A stretch of DNA of 64,000 nucleotides, from the NCBI GenBank assembly GCA_963693085.1, contig OY856412.1, positions 347,010,457 to 347,074,456 on the forward strand. Direction: 5' to 3'. Below the pieces are notes generated by a model. It had not been told where the DNA came from and searched no databases. It worked only from the letters and a program-made list of their open reading frames with translations. This stretch comes from Alisma plantago-aquatica. Its lineage: Eukaryota > Streptophyta > Magnoliopsida > Alismatales > Alismataceae. Position numbers and translations under genes: made by a program. The first letter of the stretch is position 1; each line of letters starts with the position of its first letter. Shown piece after piece: positions 58,376 through 64,000 of this stretch.

Positions 58376-59821
58376 TGTTACAACCTCAATTTTGCATATG
58401 TTTGCATAATTGAATTATAAAGATTTTGTGAATATGGACTTAATTGAAAAGGTTGTATGCTTTGCTTTAAAAGATGGATTTCTTTGCAAATCTCCGTTTT
58501 GATAGGAATTTTGTAATTTCTATTATTAGCTTAATCCAATAATGGATATAAAAGAGAAGAAAAGAAGAAAAGTCCAAATAAAAGGAAAAGACAAAAGATA
58601 ATGGATAATTATGAGAAATACATATAAATCTCTAGAAAGTGGAATTAATGGCCACAATTAAATAAATTTCATTTCTATGTGATTTCTAATAAAAGAAATA
58701 TGAAATGAGGAAAAAGGAAATGAAAGATAAAGAGAAATACTTGAAAAGAAATATCTTAATAATGAAATAAGTAAGATAATGAAAAATGAAGAATGTAAAT
58801 GCATCTAGAAGGATGATAAGTATCCTTAAAAAGGAATTTCAAAATCTTAGGATTTCTTGGGATCCAAGGAGTCCCAATGAATAAGAAGAAAGAGAAAATG
58901 AAAAATAATACAAAATAAGAGGATAATGTGATACAAAATTAATGAATTTGTGGTATTATTAAAAAGAGGTACTTTCTTCTATTAGGAAGTATGATTTCAT
59001 GGCCAATGGATTAAAAGCCAAGTAAAAAGAGAATAAAAGAGGTAAATTTTCGAATTCCTAATATCTAAAAGAATAAAGAATATCAAAGAGATAGTTAAGA
59101 GAGAGAAGACTGCTTCCTAATGAAGGAACTTGGTTTCCTATTGGGAAAGGGCTTTGTTTCTTCATGGGCAAGCATGGTAGGCCATTGGTACCCACCCCTA
59201 TATAAAGGGTAGAACCCTTGGCCGAATCTAAGAGGATTCCATATTCCCTCTCTCTTCACCTTCTTCTTTTCATTTAAACCCTAACCAAGAGGGTATAGGG
59301 CTATCTCAGGGGAAATAAGTAGCTGTGTTGGGTCCTGATGGAGGCACGAAGCTACCACGACAACTTGAGGAAGATAGGCCATCGACTCCATGCCCACGAC
59401 CAACGTACAATGCCTGCAGAAGGTCAACACCATGGCTGCAAGTTGCAACCTGCCCAGCCCGAACCAGCCACATTAGTCACGAGCTGGGTAAAGTCGTAGG
59501 TGCGGCGGAGGGCGGAGGATCTAGGGAAGAGGTTGGCAGCAGTCATCGGGCCCCGGGGAAGAGGGGGTAGACCTACGGAAGTGCTGTGCTCGGTGAGAGC
59601 AGCGGGCGTTGGAGGTGGAAGATGATCTAATGGTCGTTGGACAAATTTGCCCCTCTGCGATGTGAAGAACCGACAACTTAAGTGAGGGTAGTATGGTAAT
59701 TCGGTTATGTTTTGAGTCTGCCATGACTATGTTGCATGATTAGGATGACGTGGCAACCTGCCATCGGTCCAAGTAAGTGAATTCTTGCAAAATTCATATC
59801 TAATTATTGGTAGATCGGAAT
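58376..59821 (+). repeat. LTR, 5' part, cut by the next LTR
   Basis: It starts TGTTACAACCTCAATTTTGC. A good TATA box at 59199 is followed by a CT-rich leader and a GC-rich segment (59330-59640) with no credible protein. An AAGTAAG donor-like site near 59770 resembles the one at the same relative place in the LARD LTR (about 17288). The sequence then meets a new LTR start at 59822, so the rest of this LTR probably lies beyond the window. Confidence 0.5.
59199..59208 (+). promoter_or_regulatory. TATA box of the LTR starting at 58376
   Basis: TATATAAAGG about 825 bp into the LTR, followed by GAACCCTTGG and a CT-rich stretch (CCTCTCTCTTCACCTTC). Confidence 0.6.
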
Positions 59822-61219
59822 TGTAACATCCCTAACTTGGGTTATGCTTTAACCCTAGGTGTTTTAATAAATAAAGATGATTATATGCTTAATCTTATCT
59901 TGTGAAAAGTAATTAGGGCTCATGAGGAACTTATGTTTCAATTTTGGTCCTGTTTGATCAATGTTGAAGCAATGTTTGCTTATTTTGGACTAAAGTGCAA
60001 ATTACCCAAGTTAAGGGGATAACTTACAAATTTTACATAATAATATGTTCCTCTGATGTTGATACATCATTAGAATGAATATTATGTAGTGGTATGGCTT
60101 CCACAAGCCTGGACACCAAGATAGAGCTTGTTGGACAATGTTTGTGCATTAAAACCTAGTTTTGGTGTAAAGTGCAATTTACCCAAAACCTATGGTTCAA
60201 TATGAAAATTACCACTTCAATAAGGTCCCTAATGTTTCTTGGAATCATTTAGAGAAAAGAAAATAAGAGGGGAGCCTCATTTGAATTAAGTTGGAGGAGA
60301 GAGAATCTTGATATTAAAATAATCAAGATTTAAGCCTAATTGGAACCCTAATTCAATTTAATGCAATAAATAAATAAAATAATTGAAGGGGCCTTCAACC
60401 AAAATTAAAATGGTTATATTAATATGTGTGTGGACGAGATTAATCCTTGCAAAGGAACGAGCATATCCTAAGGAGGTGAAATTCCACTCACCATTATTAT
60501 AAGAAAAAGAAATTCCACTCAAAAATGGATATTACTATTATAAGGGTTAAGGTGCTTAATTTCTTTTCCCTTTATTCTTGGATAATGAAGAGGTTTTGCA
60601 AGAAAATGAATATGGCTTCTTGTCCAAGAAATGGAGGGGGATTTGGTGGAAATTATTTTGGGAATTAAAGGAAATAATCCCATTTTCTCTCTCCTTGGGA
60701 TTTCCTTATACATATCCCTTTTTCCACTCACTTAAGGACTTCTTTTCGGATTTCCTTTCTTTCTTTGCCTTGGCCGACCCCAAGAGAAGCTCAGGAATAG
60801 GAGGAGGACACCCCAACCTGTTGTTAAGGTTCTTGACCTCTTTTCCCCTTGATTCCATGGTGGAAATTGAAAGTAAATCATTGATTTCTTCTTAATTCGA
60901 TCTCCTCTTCAACCCTAGCCAAACTTTTCAACCAAAAGCTTGAGGACGAGCCTAGGGGGAGTTGCAAGGGCTTCATCCACCATTTTTTCCATGAGCTTGG
61001 AGATTTGAAGCTCAATTGGAGGCGGGTTTTATAACTTGAACCCTTGATTTTGTTATTGCATTCAATTCCCTATCGAATAATGACCATTTCCACATTCACG
61101 ATAATTGATTTGGTTGATGGATGCAATCACCATGGAAACCACAACATGTTTCATGAGTTTAGAGCTTGAAGACGATAAGAACACACCTCTCCAAAATATC
61201 CAAGGCAAATGGTTTACTT

Positions 61220-62600
61220 TTGTTTCTCAAACGGTTTCCCAAACCGTTTGGGAGCAAACAGTTTCAAACCGTTTAGAAGCAAACAGTTTCACCAAACTGC
61301 ATGAGACCAAATGGTTTCAGACCGTTTAGTGGTGTTGACCAGGGTTGACCATTTGGAGATCTGTTGAAAATGATCTAGGTTAATGACCCATCAATTATGA
61401 TTGATTATTTCCAATTGGTTCATGAATTGAAGGTTCATCAATCACCAAAACCCTAATCGGGTTAAGTGTTGATTTGTAATTTGATTAAGTTGGAAACTTG
61501 GGTTGATTGACCCAAACGGTTTCAAAACTGTTTGGGGATCACCCAAACGGTCTCAAGACCATTTAGGGGTCACCCAAGACCGTTTGGAGGTCTAGGGTTG
61601 AGTATGGTTAAGTGTTTGAAGATCCAAATATATGGTATGAACCCTAATCGGCTAAGTGTTGATTTTGCAAGTGATTGAGATGATGTTTTGGGTTATTGAT
61701 CCAAACGGTTTCAAAACTGTTTGGGGATCACCCAAACAGTCTCAACACCGTTTGGTGATCACTCAAGACCATTTGTAGTTCTAGGGTTAAGTATGGTTCA
61801 GCAATTGAAGGTCCAAAGATATTAAGTTGATGTACAATCAATTGCTGATTTGGTGATGTACAATCCTAGGACTATGGTTAGGTGTTTGGAGATCTAAAGA
61901 TACTAAGTTGAAGTGCAATCAAATGCTGGTTTGGTGATCAATCCAATGATCCAAACTCTAATTGGATGACGTGGATTTGAGTGATGAGATGGTAAAATGG
62001 TCTCAAGACCATTTGGAGGTCATCTAAACGACCTCAAGACCGTTTGGAGTTAGGTTATGTTCAATTTGGATGATGGTCCAATAGTTTTAAAGTAACTAGT
62101 TACACATTGATTAATGTTGAAGGATCATCAATTCCAAACCCTAATACAATTGATTCAAACCCTAATTTATGACCAATTGAGGGTCAATTGAGAGTCAAAT
62201 CAGTTGAAGGATGACCTACTTAACTTAATCAAAGTATGGTGATAGGTCCAATTGATGATTAGTTACATGAATACAATGGTTGATGGAATCAACATTGAGA
62301 ACCCTAAAATGATTGGAGTAGTTGAGACCATCTTTGGTCCATGCGGTTTTGAGGAGGTTTGGACCAAAGTCTCAAGACCGTTTGAGTCCAAACAGTTTCA
62401 AGACCATTTGGGACCAAACGGTCTCAAGGACCGTTTGGGACCAAACGATCCCACACCGGTTGAGTTCATGCGGTTTCAAAAAGGTACTTTAGCAAACGAT
62501 CTTGAAGGTCACCTTTACCAAATGGTTTCAAACCATTTGAACTTTGAAAGACCAAGACCGTTTGAGGCCCAAGTAATCAAAATTGTTTGAGGATCAATAT
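61220..62600. repeat. Cluster of AAACGGTTT / AAACCGTTT palindromic units
   Basis: More than fifteen copies of AAACGGT or ACCGTTTGG, often paired as CAAACGGTnTCAAGACCGTTTGG-like inverted repeats (for example 61230-61250, 61515-61535, 61545-61565, 62416-62440). Spacing is irregular. The core equals that of the 43.7-44.2 kb arrays. Confidence 0.8.
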
Positions 62601-63101
62601 GGTGAAACCATTTGGATACCTATTGTAATTGAAGATCCAATTGGTCAATTCATTCGGATACCTCATGTAATAGAGGTCCAATGTGATTGAATCTCTTGAG
62701 AATTAAGATGATGATTGATCCATTGTTCCAATGATGATTATTAAGGTTAGGTACAAAGGTTGAAACCCTAAAGTACCTAGATGATCAATACCTTTAGACT
62801 AATTAATCCTAAAAGGTTATGAGAGTAATGTCTTAGCACACTATGTTAACCATAGTTGTATGTACTTGATTAAAGGGTTGATGTGACCTAATCAAATTGG
62901 GAGGATGATATAAAGGAATCCATATATGAGTATTGATCATGTGATGATTAGGTTATGATCCTAATAAAGAGATCATGAATCCCTAATCCAGAAGGTTAAT
63001 GAATCTTAACCCTAGTTCAGGGTAACATAATGTAAAACCCCAATTATGGTAATAAAGAGTGAAACCCTAATTGGGATGAGTATCTCCAATTGATAGGAAA
63101 G

Positions 63102-63255
63102 GACAAACCCTAATTGAAGGTGATGCCATGAGAAACCCTAATTGAGGGTGATGCCATGAGAAATCCTAATTGAGGGTGATGCCATGAGAAACCCTAATTG
63201 ATGGTGATGCCATGAGAAACCCTAATTGAGGGTGATGTCATGAGAAACCCTAGTT
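63102..63255 (+). repeat. 28-bp telo-box tandem repeat
   Basis: AAACCCTAATTGAGGGTGAT plus GCCATGAG recurs. Exact AAACCCTAA begins at 63105, 63133, 63189 and 63217 with a mutated copy at 63161, a strict 28-bp period. A further AAACCCTAA lies at 63062. Confidence 0.95.
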
Positions 63256-63901
63256 GGGATGAATAGTAAGTGAAACCCCAAAGCCCTAATAAAAGGTAAA
63301 GGTAGGTGAAATTCTAAATGGAGTCATAATATTGAAAGCCCTAACCTTGTGCAATATGATGACAAACCAGAACCCTAATAATAAAGTAGAGGGTGAAACC
63401 TTATAAAGGTGAATTACCTTAAAGGATTGAGTATAGGCAACCTTATTGTAGTCAATGCCTTAACCTAAAATGAGTCCATACCATTAAAGGCAGTAGGACC
63501 ATTCTTGTGTGTGACCTATGCACTCCATGATGAGAGTGATAGGTCAATGGATGAAAGTATTAAAATGGGAAGTGCCTTAATACAAGATAAGCTGATAACT
63601 CAAGGAAGATAGAGGTGATGAGGAAAGTGATATACCATGATGCATTTCAAATCCAATCTATTTGAGTAAGAAACATATGAAGTGTGTTATGTAATATTGT
63701 TATAATAAAATGTAATGAGTTTGATATACCTTGACAAGCATAGGCTAATATACCTTGAGAATAAGGGTAAGCCAAACTAATGAGTATGATGTAATCATAC
63801 CATGATAAGGATGAGGAATGAACTCATATCTTGTACTGAGAATCATTTAATGATAAATGTTAAGAATAACGAACATGCCTGAATTCTAAAGATGTGTAAT
63901 G

Positions 63902-64000
63902 GCCTTATGAGCCATATGGTTAGATGTTACCTAGTGAGAGGTGACAAGGTGTTTTATGGGCCTTATGAGCTATGAGGATGGTTGTTGCCTAGTGAGAGGT
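63902..64000 (+). repeat. Tandem duplication at the window end, ~58-bp unit
   Basis: CCTTATGAGC, then GTTGCCTAGTGAGAGGT or GTTACCTAGTGAGAGGT, occurs twice. The array may continue beyond the window. Confidence 0.75.

Larger units (their letters stand above)
59822..64000 (+). repeat. Long LTR running off the window
   Basis: It starts TGTAACATCCCTAACTTGGG, a gypsy-type LTR start like those at 48381 and (inverted) 747. No frame in it has a recognisable domain. It carries AAACGGT/ACCGTTT palindromes (61220-62600), the 28-bp telo-box array (63105-63250) and a duplicated 58-bp unit at the window end. If the assignment is right the LTR is longer than 4.1 kb. Its right end and partner are outside the window. 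Confidence 0.45.

Noticed and set aside
59325..59570. Arg/Pro-rich plus-strand frame
   Set aside because: Lies in the GC-rich R/U5 leader of an LTR and lacks any recognisable feature.

Overview
This window looks like plant nuclear DNA from a large, transposon-rich genome, most likely an angiosperm. I base this on Ty3/gypsy chromovirus-type LTR elements with initiator-Met-tRNA primer sites, a CACTA (En/Spm) transposon with plant-specific TNPD and Ptta/Ulp1-type genes, a plant L1-type LINE fragment, and many copies of the plant telo-box AAACCCTAA. I found no intact host gene, rRNA, tRNA or CRISPR array. Almost every kilobase that can be assigned is transposable-element sequence, and every coding region recognised is a decayed pseudogene. 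The species cannot be named from the sequence.

Layout. Bases 1-6125 are a decayed minus-strand gypsy element: an LTR fragment at 1-747, an LTR copy ending at 6125, and a LINE-like insertion at 4714-6079. Bases 7106-43434 are one nested stack. (i) A minus-strand Ty3/gypsy element has ~4.2 kb LTRs, TSD ATGAT and a ruined gag-pol at 30944-39147. (ii) A 19.6 kb CACTA block at 10975-30602 sits in its 3' LTR; its empty site can be read from the other LTR. (iii) Inside the CACTA TNPD gene lies a 9.8 kb non-coding, LARD-like LTR element at 16282-26119, with 3.35 kb LTRs and TSD ACTAA. (iv) Inside the gypsy pol lies a separate 3.45 kb unit at 32366-35814, with TSD AATCT and inverted ends.

From 43436 to 64000 lie further LTRs or LTR pieces: a possible Tat/Athila-like LTR at ~43436-45452, one starting at 48381 after a polypurine tract, a minus-strand one at ~53107-55330, one starting at 58376, and one starting at 59822 that runs off the window. 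A 1.46 kb terminal-inverted-repeat element at 56618-58080 carries a LINE reverse-transcriptase C-terminal fragment.

The most unusual signal is regulatory in appearance rather than coding. Several unrelated LTR families each carry an array of one short, often palindromic motif with regular spacing. There are eight TCGGCCGAGTT sites at ~20/41 bp steps in the LARD leader, with matching hairpins in its U3. There are eighteen 26-bp units built on ACGGTC/GACCG just upstream of a TATA box at 44268. A related AAACGGT/ACCGTTT set lies in a different LTR at 61.2-62.6 kb, and 28-bp telo-box repeats lie at 63.1 kb. These look like phased binding-site arrays in retrotransposon promoters or leaders.

Relative ages read from the sequence: the LARD insertion is young (LTRs nearly identical), the CACTA is older (start codon lost, several stops), and the outer gypsy element is older still (LTRs ~15% different in the stretch compared).
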